From an uncultured Collinsella sp. (GTDB taxonomy: Bacteria > Actinomycetota > Coriobacteriia > Coriobacteriales > Coriobacteriaceae), in NCBI GenBank assembly GCA_902489295.1, contig CABTZM010000042.1:1-13838 (forward strand): a stretch of DNA of 13,838 nt, given 5' to 3'. Numbering within the stretch: the stretch's first letter is position 1; each line of letters opens with the position of its first letter. This document shows positions 5,914-13,680 of the stretch, in pieces. Below the pieces are notes generated by a model that was not told where the DNA came from, made no database searches, and was given only the letters and a program-made list of their open reading frames with translations. Made by a program: the position numbers and the translations under genes.

Positions 5914-7735
5914 GGCGCTTACCCCCTTCCAAGGGCGATCCTCCGGGGACGGAGGAAAACGGATCATTCGCGCAACCATCGTCGCTGCCGTCGCCGGCGT
6001 CCGTGTTCCCCGCAAACTCCATCTGCGAGGCGTAAATCTCCTGGTAGATGTTGTCGCCCGCCAGCAGCTCCTCGTGCGTGCCCACGCCGTGGACACGACC
6101 GTCGTCCAACACCACAATGCGATCGGCATCCATGACGCTCGCGATGCGCTGGGCGATGATGAGCACGGTCGTATCGGGGATCCGAGCGATGTGCTCGCGA
6201 ATCTTAGCGTCGGTCGCCATATCGACCGCGCTGGTGGAGTCATCAAAAATGAGCACGCGCGGATGCTTGAGCAGCGTGCGCGCGATGCACAGGCGTTGCT
6301 TCTGGCCACCCGAAACACCAGCGCCGCCTTGGCCCAACTCGCCGTCCAGCCCGCCGATGCGATCAAGGAACTCGTCCACGCACGCCGCGCGGCAAGCCGC
6401 GAGGAGTTCATCGTCCGACGCCTGCGGATTGCCCCACTGCAGGTTCTCGCGCACGGTACCCGTAAACAGCACATTCTTTTGCAGCACAATGCCCACAGCG
6501 TCGCGCAAGGCGGCGAGGTCGTAGTCGCGCACGTCGCGTCCGCCCACAAGCACGGCGCCTTCGGTGGCGTCGTACAGGCGCGCAATCAGCTGCACAAGCG
6601 AGCTCTTGCCCGAGCCCGTGCCGCCGAGGATGCCCACCGTCGAGCCGCTCTCGATGCGAAGGTCGATATGCTCGAGCACATCCTCAGCTGCATCCGCGCG
6701 GTATTTAAAGGAAACGTCGCGAAACTCGATACTGCCGTCCGCTGGCGCCGCAATCGCGAGGTCTCCCGCGGGGTTGGCGATAAAGGGCTCCTCATCGAGC
6801 ACCTCTGCGATACGGCCCACACTCGTAAGAGCGCGCGTGAGCAGCAAAAACACGTTGGAAATCATCATGAGCGAATTCATGATCAGCAGCACGTAGCTCA
6901 TAAAGCCCGTGAGCGAGCCCACGCCCAGCTTGCCGGCGAGAATCATGCGGCCGCCAATCCACAGGATGGAGAGCGCAGCCACGTACATCGACAGCTGAAA
7001 CACCGGCAGGTTGAGCACCGCGTTGCCAAAGGTCTTCGTCGCAGTGCCGGCGAGCTCGGTATTGACGGTGTCGAACTTGTCACACTCGTGCTCGGCGCGC
7101 ACGTAAGCCTTCACGGCGCGTACGGCGGTAAGATCCTCTTGCACCACACCGTTGAGATGGTCCATCGAGGTCTGCAGCTGGCGGTAGAGCGGGCTCACGC
7201 GCACGGTAATGATACCGAGCACGATGGCGAGCATCGGCAGAATGACGGCAAAGACCGCCGCGAGCTCGCGCGAGAGCGCAAAAGCGTAGACGAGGCCCAT
7301 GACCAGATTTACCGGCCCGCGCACCATGGGGCGGAAGCCGTTACCTACGGCGTTTTGAATCACGGTGATGTCGGTGGTCATGCGAGTGACGAGCGAGCTG
7401 GCGTCGTAGTTGTCCAGATTGCCAAAAGCGAGCGTCTGGATCTTGCGATACTCGGCCTCACGCAAGTTAGCGCCCAGCCCCGAGGCAACGCGAGCAGACG
7501 TGCGCGCATAGCCCAAGCCAAGTGCCAGCGAACATGCGGCGCACACCAGCATATACGCACCCTGCAACAGCATGTAGTTGATGTCGCCCGCGGGCACGCC
7601 CACATCGATGATATTTGCCATGATGACCGGGATAAACAGCTCGAGCGCCGTCTCGGCCGTCACAAAGAACACACCGAGTATGGCATCGCGGCGATATGCC
7701 CCCAGATAGGAAAACAGAATCTTGAGATTGCGCAC
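5906..7735 (-). CDS. ABC exporter half-transporter, degenerate-site subunit of a heterodimer
   Basis: A 609-residue half-transporter with a membrane domain (about 1-315) and an ATPase domain (about 335-575). Walker A is GGTGSGKSS (371-379), the Q-loop residue is Gln419 and the signature VSGGQ (474-478) is near consensus. The Walker B is IFDDSTS, so Asp499 replaces the catalytic Glu, and the switch position is Gln529 instead of His (IIAQR). These two changes mark the non-catalytic chain of a heterodimeric exporter. The start is GTG at 7735 with GGGGGA 9 bases upstream; the ATG at 7745 is out of frame. The last 20 residues, past the ATPase fold, are encoded partly by a 32-base repeat also found at 12072-12103. 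It is the first gene of the operon, with a clear promoter at 7777-7804, and is translationally coupled to the next gene. Confidence 0.92.
   Translation of the reverse strand: MRNLKILFSYLGAYRRDAILGVFFVTAETALELFIPVIMANIIDVGVPAGDINYMLLQGAYMLVCAACSLALGLGYARTSARVASGLGANLREAEYRKIQTLAFGNLDNYDASSLVTRMTTDITVIQNAVGNGFRPMVRGPVNLVMGLVYAFALSRELAAVFAVILPMLAIVLGIITVRVSPLYRQLQTSMDHLNGVVQEDLTAVRAVKAYVRAEHECDKFDTVNTELAGTATKTFGNAVLNLPVFQLSMYVAALSILWIGGRMILAGKLGVGSLTGFMSYVLLIMNSLMMISNVFLLLTRALTSVGRIAEVLDEEPFIANPAGDLAIAAPADGSIEFRDVSFKYRADAAEDVLEHIDLRIESGSTVGILGGTGSGKSSLVQLIARLYDATEGAVLVGGRDVRDYDLAALRDAVGIVLQKNVLFTGTVRENLQWGNPQASDDELLAACRAACVDEFLDRIGGLDGELGQGGAGVSGGQKQRLCIARTLLKHPRVLIFDDSTSAVDMATDAKIREHIARIPDTTVLIIAQRIASVMDADRIVVLDDGRVHGVGTHEELLAGDNIYQEIYASQMEFAGNTDAGDGSDDGCANDPFSSVPGGSPLEGGKRHA
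5937..5968 (-). repeat. 32-base repeat inside the end of the first ABC gene
   Basis: Read on the minus strand, it matches 12072-12103 (plus strand) at 31 of 32 positions. Here it encodes residues 590-600 of the ABC subunit (NDPFSSVPGGS). The right palindrome arm, intact at 12099-12106, has decayed here. This suggests that an intergenic palindrome inserted at the gene end and became coding. Confidence 0.7.
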
Positions 7736-7776
7736 GCAGGTTCATCCCCCATCAAACGTTGTTCGCAAACCCACGT

Positions 7777-7804
7777 ATTATGGCGCGCCGTGCGGCGGTG
7801 TCAA
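7777..7804 (-). promoter_or_regulatory. Promoter of the ABC exporter operon
   Basis: On the minus strand a perfect -35 TTGACA (plus 7799-7804) is followed after 16 bases by CATAAT (plus 7777-7782). It lies 42 bases upstream of the GTG start. The spacer is very GC-rich and contains GCCG/CGGC. Confidence 0.7.
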
Positions 7805-7811
7805 GTGTTCC

Positions 7812-7823
7812 GAAATCGATTTC
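7812..7823. promoter_or_regulatory. 12-bp palindrome upstream of the ABC promoter
   Basis: GAAATCGATTTC is a perfect palindrome 7 bases upstream of the TTGACA box of the ABC operon, a suitable position for an activator or repressor site. No regulator gene is adjacent. Confidence 0.4.
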
Positions 7824-7924
7824 TGTAAGGTTGGCGCAGGCACCAAGCTCGCAGGACGCGCCCCTGTATTCAATTGGAAATGAACGCGAGCGTGACTTTT
7901 TTCTCCCCGCCGCCAACACAAACC

Positions 7925-7955
7925 TTGACTCTACAATCGTTGTAGGGTTTTCACT
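7925..7955 (+). promoter_or_regulatory. MATE promoter with a MerR-type operator
   Basis: TTGACT (7925-7930) is followed after 19 bases by TTCACT (7950-7955). Inside the long spacer is a dyad with arms ACTCTACAA (7928-7936) and TTGTAGGGT (7940-7948) around TCG, with one mismatch. A 19-20-base spacer filled by a dyad is the hallmark of promoters controlled by MerR-family activators, which often regulate efflux genes. No MerR gene is in the window. TACACT at 7955-7960 is an alternative -10. Confidence 0.5.
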
Positions 7956-7995
7956 ACACTGGTACGTAAACAGACCAAGCCAGAAAGCCCCGCCC

Positions 7996-9342
7996 ATGGA
8001 ACACGACCTCACACGCGGCAACGTCCTTAAGACCATCGCGGTCTTTGCCCTGCCTTATATGCTCTCGTACTTTTTGCAGATGCTCTACGGCATGGCCGAC
8101 CTGTACATGATGGGGCAGTTTAGCGGCGCCGCCGGCATCACCGCCGTGGGCAACGGCGCGCAGACGCTCTATATCATTACCGTGACGCTCGTGGGCCTGG
8201 CCATGGGAACGACGGTCATCGTCGGCCACGCCGTGGGTTCGCGCCGCTTCGACCGCGCCGAGGCTGCCATCGGCAACACCATCACGCTCTTTATGGGCGT
8301 CTCGGTGGTGCTGGCAGCCATCTTGCTCGCACTGTGTCCGCAGATTGTGGCACTCATTGGCACGCCGGCCGAAGCGGTCGAAGGCACTGCCTCCTACCTG
8401 CGTATCTGCTTTATCGGCATTCCCTTTATCGCCGCGTACAACATTCTTTCGGCCATCTTTCGCGGGCTGGGCGATTCGCGCTCGCCCATGTACGTGATCG
8501 GCGTGGCGTGCATCATTAATATCGCGCTTGATTTTCTGTTTATCGGCCACATGGGACTCGGCCCCGTGGGCGCGGCGCTCGGCACGGTAATCGCCCAGAC
8601 GGCCAGCGTTGCCCTCGCGCTCGTGTGGCTCAAAAGCCGTCGCACGAACATCCACGTTAAGCGCAGCGACCTGCGCCCCCAGCCCGAAGTGCTCGGTAGC
8701 ATTCTTAAGATCGGCGTGCCCGTGGCCGTGCAGGACGGCTGCATCCAGGTGGCATTTATGTTCATCACCGTCATCGCCAACCACCGCGGCCTGGTCGACG
8801 CCGCCGCCGTGGGCCTGGTCGAGAAGATGATCAGCTTTTTGTTCATTGTGCCGAGCTCCATGGGCGCCACCGTCAGCGCGCTCACGGCGCAAAACGCCGG
8901 CGCGGGCAAGGGCGACCGCGCGCGTCAGGTGCTCAAGGATGCCATGACCATCTCGGTGGTGTACGGCTGCCTGGTCACGGTGCTGATGTGGCTGGTGGCA
9001 CCAGCGTTTATCGGCTTTTTTGCCAAGGACGCCGCGGTGGTCGCGGCCGGTACCGGCTATATGCGCAGCTATATTTTCGACGCAATCTTTGCCGGCATCC
9101 ACATTTGCTTTAGTGGCTTTTTCGCCGCGTATGGCAAGAGCTACATCGGCTTTGCGCATAACGTGCTGGCTGTGGCACTCATTCGCGTGCCCGGTGCATG
9201 GCTGCTGTCGAACGCCTATTCCGATACGTTGTTTCCCATGGGCATCGCCTCGCCGTGCGGATCGATTCTGTCGGCGGTCATCTGCGTGATTGCATTTACC
9301 GTGCTCAACCGGCGCGGGGCTTTTGACAAGCTGGTGGCGTAG
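7996..9342 (+). CDS. MATE family multidrug/Na+ or H+ antiporter
   Basis: A 448-residue, strongly hydrophobic inner-membrane protein with about 12 helices in two related halves, the usual size for a MATE exporter (DinF/MepA-like branch). Visible family features are the N-terminal LPYMLSYFLQMLYGMADLYM (19-38), GLGDSRSPM (158-166) followed by the ALDFLFI and GAALGT block, and the second-half ALTAQNAGAGKGDRA (295-309). These proteins export cationic drugs or metabolites in exchange for ions; the substrate is unknown. The frame is open up to 7759, but the ATG at 7996 is chosen because homology starts there and because the promoter and operator dyad at 7925-7955 lie inside the extension. The upstream ribosome binding site is weak (GAAAG). 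It is monocistronic, divergent from the ABC operon and convergent with ligA. Confidence 0.92.
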   Translation: MEHDLTRGNVLKTIAVFALPYMLSYFLQMLYGMADLYMMGQFSGAAGITAVGNGAQTLYIITVTLVGLAMGTTVIVGHAVGSRRFDRAEAAIGNTITLFMGVSVVLAAILLALCPQIVALIGTPAEAVEGTASYLRICFIGIPFIAAYNILSAIFRGLGDSRSPMYVIGVACIINIALDFLFIGHMGLGPVGAALGTVIAQTASVALALVWLKSRRTNIHVKRSDLRPQPEVLGSILKIGVPVAVQDGCIQVAFMFITVIANHRGLVDAAAVGLVEKMISFLFIVPSSMGATVSALTAQNAGAGKGDRARQVLKDAMTISVVYGCLVTVLMWLVAPAFIGFFAKDAAVVAAGTGYMRSYIFDAIFAGIHICFSGFFAAYGKSYIGFAHNVLAVALIRVPGAWLLSNAYSDTLFPMGIASPCGSILSAVICVIAFTVLNRRGAFDKLVA

Positions 9343-9438
9343 CGAGGCGACGCGAAATCGCCCTCATCGACGGTATCATCAGCCACGACCCCACAACCTA
9401 CGTGACGCAGGTCACGGTGCCGGTTGCCCCAGCAAAGT

Positions 9439-9478
9439 AAGAACCGCCCGGAAGGCATCGTGCTTCCGGGCGGTTCTT
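9439..9478. terminator. Bidirectional terminator between the MATE gene and ligA
   Basis: A perfect 16-bp stem (AAGAACCGCCCGGAAG at 9439-9454, complement at 9463-9478) closes an 8-base loop. TTCTTCAATTTG on the plus strand and TTCTTACTTT on the minus strand supply modest T-rich tails. It lies 97 bases after the MATE stop and 20 bases after the ligA stop, so it can end both convergent transcripts. Confidence 0.85.
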
Positions 9479-9497
9479 CAATTTGACTATTGATGCA

Positions 9498-11726
9498 CTA
9501 AGCCTGGGGTACCTGACCAGTCGCCAGGATCTGCTCGAGCGCGTCCTCATCTAGCACGGGCACGCCCAGCTGCTCGGCCTTGGTAAGCTTTGAGCCCGCT
9601 TTGGGGCCGGCGACCAGATAACTCGTCTTCTTTGACACACTGCCCGAAACCTTAGCGCCGAGCACCTTGAGCGCCGCACCCGCCTCGTCGCGCGTGCGGT
9701 TGACGAGCGTGCCGGTGAGCACGAAGGTCAGACCCGCGAGTGGCTGTGCGTCGGCAAGCTCGCCTGCCACGCCAGCGTCGGCTGCGGCTTGCGCGTGCGC
9801 AGCGCCCAAATCGACCTCGAGCGACAGGCCCGCCTGGCGCAGGCGCTCCAGCACGGCAAGGTTCTCGGGCACGGCCAGGAACTGCTTGACGCTCGCCGCA
9901 ATCTTGGGACCGATGCCCTCGCACTCGGCGATGTCCTCTTCGCTCGCCAAGATGAGCTTGTCAATCGACAGGAATCGCTCGGCGATGACCTCGCCCACGC
10001 TCTTGCCCACGTGGCGGATGCCCAGGGCAAACAACACGCGACCGAGCGGCTGGCTCTTGGACTTGTTGAGCTCGGCGATGATTTTCTCGGCCGTCTTGAG
10101 GCCCACCGGAATGGGATCGCCCTTCTTGACGCCCTTTTTGCTGTTGGAGCTGGCGTACACGCGGCCCGTGTCCAGGCCGGCGATGTCGTCGACCGTGAGC
10201 TGGTAGAAGTCTGCGACATCGTGGATCAGCCCGGCGGCGATCATCTTGTCGACAATCTCGTCGCCCAGGCCGTCGACGTCCATGCAGCCGCGGCTCACCC
10301 AATGGAGCAGGCGCTCCTTGAGCTGCGCAGGGCAGTCGATGGAGACGCAGCGGTAGGCGACCTCGCCGTCCTCGTGGACCACGGGGCTGCCGCACACGGG
10401 ACAGACCTCGGGCATGTGCCAGTCGGCCGAATCGGCAGGGCGCTTGTCGAGCACGGGACCCACGACCTCGGGGATCACGTCGCCCGCCTTGTGCACGATG
10501 ATGGTATCGCCCTCGCGCACGTTTTTGCGACGGATCTCGTCGATGTTGTGCAGCGTTGCGCGCGCGATGGTAGAGCCGGCAACCGTGACCGGGTCGAACT
10601 CGGCGACCGGCGTGAGCACACCGGTGCGGCCCACTTGGATGCGAATCTCGCGCAGGACGGTCTGCTTTTCCTCGGGCGGGAACTTAAAGGCAATAGCCCA
10701 GCGCGGTGCGCGAGCGGTAAAGCCCAGGTCGAGCTGCTGCTGGAAGCTGTCGACCTTTACGACTACGCCGTCGATGTCGTAGTCCAGGTCACCGCGGTGC
10801 TCAAGTGCCTGGGCACAGAACTCGTGAACCTCAGCCGGCGTGGCGCAGCGGGCCACGTTGGGGTTGACGCTGAAGCCGGCGCTGCGCAGCCAGTCGAGAA
10901 ATTCGCGCTGGCTGTGGACGTGCAGCGGATCGGTATCGGCAATGGCGTAGATAAAGGTGGCCAGGTCGCGGCGTGCCGTGACCTTGGGATCCTTCTGGCG
11001 CAACGATCCGGCAGCGGCGTTGCGCGGGTTGGCGAAGGGGTCGCGGCCCTCGGCATCGGCCTCTTCATTCAGACGAACAAAGCTGCCCTTGGGCATATAG
11101 ACCTCGCCGCGTACTTCGATGGTACGCTCGCGGTCGACGCCCATGTGGGCGAGCGCCGGCTCGGACAGGTGCATGGGCACATCCTTGATGGTGCGCACGT
11201 TGAGCGACACATCCTCACCCGTTGTACCGTCACCGCGCGTGGCCGCGCGTACAAAGGTGCCGTTTTGGTAGGTAAGGGCCACGCCCAGGCCGTCGATCTT
11301 AAGCTCGCAGGTATAGGTGACGCTGCCGGCACCGAGGGCATCCTCGGTGCGCTGGAGCCACGCGTCAAGTTCGTCCAGGTCCATGGCATCGTCCATGGAA
11401 TACATGCGTGCCATGTGCGTGACCGGCGTAAACTGCTCGCTCACGTAGCCGCCCACGCGCTGGGTATAGCTGTCGGGCGTCACCAGGTCGGGATAGGCCG
11501 CCTCGATCTCCTGCAGTTCAACGAGCATTTTGTCGAAGGCGGCGTCCGTGATTTCGGGCGCATCGAGCATGTAGTAGCGATAGGCATGGTAGTCGAGCTC
11601 GTGGCGCAGCTCTGCCGCGCGCGCCGCAGCCTTGGCGCGGGCATCGGTCGGTGCGGTGGCATCCGCGCTCGTGGGCGTTTCGGTATCGATGTCCACGCCG
11701 TCACCAAACAGGCTCGATTGCTCCAT
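9498..11726 (-). CDS. ligA: NAD-dependent DNA ligase LigA
   Basis: LigA seals nicks in duplex DNA during replication and repair, using NAD as cofactor. The 742-residue protein has the domain order of the family: the Ia domain with HAYRYYMLD (47-55), the adenylation domain with the nucleophile Lys143 in ELKIDG (141-146), an OB-fold domain, a zinc finger (Cys442, Cys445, Cys460, Cys465), helix-hairpin-helix repeats (about 480-630) and a C-terminal BRCT domain (about 661-740, with LAGLTFVLTGTL). It is longer than most LigA (about 670-700) owing to a 40-residue N-terminal extension and an insert near 520-542. The start is ATG at 11726, with AAGGAG 7 bases upstream; the frame is open to 11771 but homology does not need it. 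It is monocistronic. No convincing promoter was recognised upstream. Confidence 0.97.
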   Translation of the reverse strand: MEQSSLFGDGVDIDTETPTSADATAPTDARAKAAARAAELRHELDYHAYRYYMLDAPEITDAAFDKMLVELQEIEAAYPDLVTPDSYTQRVGGYVSEQFTPVTHMARMYSMDDAMDLDELDAWLQRTEDALGAGSVTYTCELKIDGLGVALTYQNGTFVRAATRGDGTTGEDVSLNVRTIKDVPMHLSEPALAHMGVDRERTIEVRGEVYMPKGSFVRLNEEADAEGRDPFANPRNAAAGSLRQKDPKVTARRDLATFIYAIADTDPLHVHSQREFLDWLRSAGFSVNPNVARCATPAEVHEFCAQALEHRGDLDYDIDGVVVKVDSFQQQLDLGFTARAPRWAIAFKFPPEEKQTVLREIRIQVGRTGVLTPVAEFDPVTVAGSTIARATLHNIDEIRRKNVREGDTIIVHKAGDVIPEVVGPVLDKRPADSADWHMPEVCPVCGSPVVHEDGEVAYRCVSIDCPAQLKERLLHWVSRGCMDVDGLGDEIVDKMIAAGLIHDVADFYQLTVDDIAGLDTGRVYASSNSKKGVKKGDPIPVGLKTAEKIIAELNKSKSQPLGRVLFALGIRHVGKSVGEVIAERFLSIDKLILASEEDIAECEGIGPKIAASVKQFLAVPENLAVLERLRQAGLSLEVDLGAAHAQAAADAGVAGELADAQPLAGLTFVLTGTLVNRTRDEAGAALKVLGAKVSGSVSKKTSYLVAGPKAGSKLTKAEQLGVPVLDEDALEQILATGQVPQA

Positions 11727-11834
11727 AGCGGCACTCCTTCGCTCGATTTCAAACGGATACAAGAGTACCACCGGTCGCGATGGGGCCGAATAGCGGTCTC
11801 AAACCGCACCGAATCGGCAGCCGTCGGATCGGGG

Positions 11835-12038
11835 TGGACAGTTAGTTCAGATACGTATAAATCTGCGAGCCAGATCGGACACGAATAGCCCTATTTCAGC
11901 TAATTTGGACTTCTAGAGACCATGTAAACGTCCCGCTCTCCCTTTGAAACACCCATTCAAGCTCTATCTCAATCCCAAAACAGCTCAAAACACATCCCAG
12001 ACTGCCCCAGATTTATACGTATCTGAACTAACTGTCCA
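11835..12038. mobile_element. MITE-like element with perfect 31-bp terminal inverted repeats
   Basis: Positions 11835-11865 and 12008-12038 are exact reverse complements (31 of 31), starting TGGACAGTTAGTTCAG. The 142-base interior is clearly more AT-rich than the surroundings and holds no credible gene. Inside each repeat, CAGAT and ATCTG flank an ATACGTAT palindrome, as in a protein-binding site. No target-site duplication is obvious at the edges. It lies 109 bases upstream of the ligA start and 138 bases past the htrA stop. Size, ends and lack of a gene fit a non-autonomous transposable element; a pair of regulator-binding sites is the alternative. Confidence 0.65.
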
Positions 12039-12071
12039 GGCCCTTCCGAACAAAGCTGCTCGCCAGCTCAA

Positions 12072-12106
12072 AATGATCCGTTTTCCTCCGTCCCCGGGGG
12101 ATCATT
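12072..12106. repeat. Short palindromic repeat between ligA and htrA
   Basis: AATGATCC (12072-12079) and GGATCATT (12099-12106) form a perfect 8-bp stem around 19 bases. The first 32 bases match the minus strand at 5937-5968, inside the first ABC gene, with one difference. It looks like the intact form of a dispersed palindrome. Confidence 0.7.
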
Positions 12107-12112
12107 ATGGAA

Positions 12113-12149
12113 AGAGGGGCTGTCTCGCGCATGGCGGGACAGCCCCTCT
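12113..12149 (-). terminator. Terminator hairpin of htrA
   Basis: AGAGGGGCTGTC (12113-12124) and GACAGCCCCTCT (12138-12149) pair perfectly over 12 bp; a wobble pair and CGC/GCG extend the stem to 16 bp with a 5-base loop. It lies 26 bases past the htrA stop. On the minus strand only TTT follows the stem, so the U-run is weak. Confidence 0.75.
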
Positions 12150-12175
12150 GGCTTTAATGTGTGCGAAACGGCTCG

Positions 12176-13651
12176 CTAGAATCCCTGGCCGTAACCCTGA
12201 CCCTGGCCTTGACCCTGACCCTGCTGGCCCAGCAGCTCCTCCAGGTACTGGCGCAGCTGCTCGTCGGTGATGCCGCCGTTGCCGGTGTCAGTCGAGCTGT
12301 CGTCCTGCTGCTGGTTCTGCAGCTCCTCGTCGGAGCCCAGCTCGACGGTGACCTTCTTCTCGTCCTTGCCACGCATGAGCGTGATCTCGACCTTCTCGCC
12401 CACCTCGTGGCTACGCAGTGCGATGATCAGGCCGTCGGCACTCGTGATCTCGTCGGCGCCCAGCTTGGTGATGACGTCGCCCTCCTGAATGCCGGCCTTG
12501 GCAGCAGGACCATCCTCGACAACGCTTGCCACATACGCACCGCTATCGGTGCTCAGCTTGTTGGTGCGGGCGTTGAGCGCGTTGACGCTCGAAAGCGTGG
12601 CGCCCAGGTACGGATGAACCGGCGTCTTACCGTCGATGATCTGGTCGGCGATGTTCTTGGCGTAGTTGACCGGAATGGCAAAGCCAACGCCCGAGCTGGA
12701 GCCCGAATAGCTCTCGATGAGCGAGTTGATGCCCACGAGCTCGCCGTTGTCGTTGACGAGCGCGCCACCGGAGTTGCCTGGGTTGATGGCGGCATCGGTC
12801 TGAATCATGTTGGCATAGATGGTGTTGCCACTGGTAGAGCTCATGGCCGTGGAGCGATACAGCGCCGAGACGATACCCGTGGAGACGGACTGCTCGTTGC
12901 CGAACGGCGAGCCGATCGCCATGACCCACTCGCCCACGTTGAGCTTGGAGGAGTCACCGATCTCGATCGGGGTGAGCTTGGAGGCGTCGGCATCCTTGAG
13001 CTTAATGACGGCAAGGTCGCTCGAGGCATCGTTGCCCACGAATTCGGCCTCATAGGTGGTGCCGTCGTCCATGGTCACCACGTACTGGTCATAGCCGTCG
13101 ACCACGTGGTTGTTGGTAAGGATGTGGCCCTCGGTGTCGAGCACCACGCCCGAGCCGACGCTGCCCGAGCTGTTCGACTCGTCGGCAGACTGCGAAAGCG
13201 TATTGCTCTGGCTGCCGCTCGATGTAGCGGTAATGGAAACAACCGAAGGCAGCGCCTTGGCGGAAACGGCCCCGGCCAGCGTGGTGGCCTCGGAGTCGAT
13301 CGTAATCTTTTGCGTCGAAGAACCCGAAGCGCCCGCCGTCACCGCATTCTTGCCGCCGCCGATATCGAGCGTGCCGCTCATGATAAGCGCGATGACCAGC
13401 AGGGCGCCGCAGGCGCAGCCGGCGAGTGCCGTAATGAAGATCGGCAGCTTTTTGGTCTTGGTCTTGACCACCGTGTGCTTGTTCACGACCTGCTGGCTGC
13501 CCAGCGGCTTGCCGGTCTGCGTGTCGTAGGCCTGCACATAGGGAATGCTGTTGCCACCGGCAGGCGTCGACTCCACCTGTACGCGCGGCTGCTGCTGAGT
13601 CTCGCCGGCGTTGCCCGCGTCCTGGGGACGCTGGGAATCGTTCTCGCTCAT
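12176..13651 (-). CDS. htrA: HtrA/DegP-type membrane-anchored serine protease
   Basis: A 491-residue protease-chaperone that degrades or refolds damaged proteins outside the membrane. Residues 1-68 are a hydrophilic cytoplasmic segment, 69-93 a single membrane helix (ending CGALLVIALIMSG), and 165-340 a trypsin-like domain with catalytic His182 (TNNHVV), Asp212 (SSDLAV) and Ser294 (PGNSGG). Residues about 365-440 are one PDZ domain (GAYVASV, AGIQEGDVI). The C-terminus is a Gln/Asp linker followed by an odd Gln-Gly repeat tail (477-491). A low-complexity Ser/Gln stretch (144-164) precedes the catalytic domain. One membrane anchor plus one PDZ domain matches the HtrA form of Gram-positive bacteria. 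The ATG at 13651 has AAAGGA 8 bases upstream; the frame is open to 13690 but that part overlaps the leader hairpin. Likely induced by envelope stress, though no operator is recognised. Confidence 0.95.
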   Translation of the reverse strand: MSENDSQRPQDAGNAGETQQQPRVQVESTPAGGNSIPYVQAYDTQTGKPLGSQQVVNKHTVVKTKTKKLPIFITALAGCACGALLVIALIMSGTLDIGGGKNAVTAGASGSSTQKITIDSEATTLAGAVSAKALPSVVSITATSSGSQSNTLSQSADESNSSGSVGSGVVLDTEGHILTNNHVVDGYDQYVVTMDDGTTYEAEFVGNDASSDLAVIKLKDADASKLTPIEIGDSSKLNVGEWVMAIGSPFGNEQSVSTGIVSALYRSTAMSSTSGNTIYANMIQTDAAINPGNSGGALVNDNGELVGINSLIESYSGSSSGVGFAIPVNYAKNIADQIIDGKTPVHPYLGATLSSVNALNARTNKLSTDSGAYVASVVEDGPAAKAGIQEGDVITKLGADEITSADGLIIALRSHEVGEKVEITLMRGKDEKKVTVELGSDEELQNQQQDDSSTDTGNGGITDEQLRQYLEELLGQQGQGQGQGQGYGQGF

Positions 13652-13680
13652 AGCTGCGATCCTTTCGTCTAATAACCAAA

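Noticed and set aside
5914..5967. Alternative start of the second ABC gene at the ATG at 5967 (MIRFPPSP...)
   Set aside because: This stretch is translated from the repeat inside the upstream gene, and a strong ribosome binding site stands 8 bases before the ATG at 5913.
7759..7995. N-terminal extension of the MATE protein from an ATG at 7759
   Set aside because: It would cover the promoter and operator dyad and gives a non-homologous, non-membrane leader; MATE homology starts at the ATG at 7996.
9354..9440. Open 28-codon frame ending VPVAPAK just after the MATE gene, which might be the tail of a lost gene
   Set aside because: It has no start or ribosome binding site of its own and no recognisable family; it is too short to separate from chance.
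11727..11834. ligA promoter between the MITE-like element and the gene
   Set aside because: Pairs such as TTCGGC and TACTCT with a 17-base spacer are too weak to support a call.
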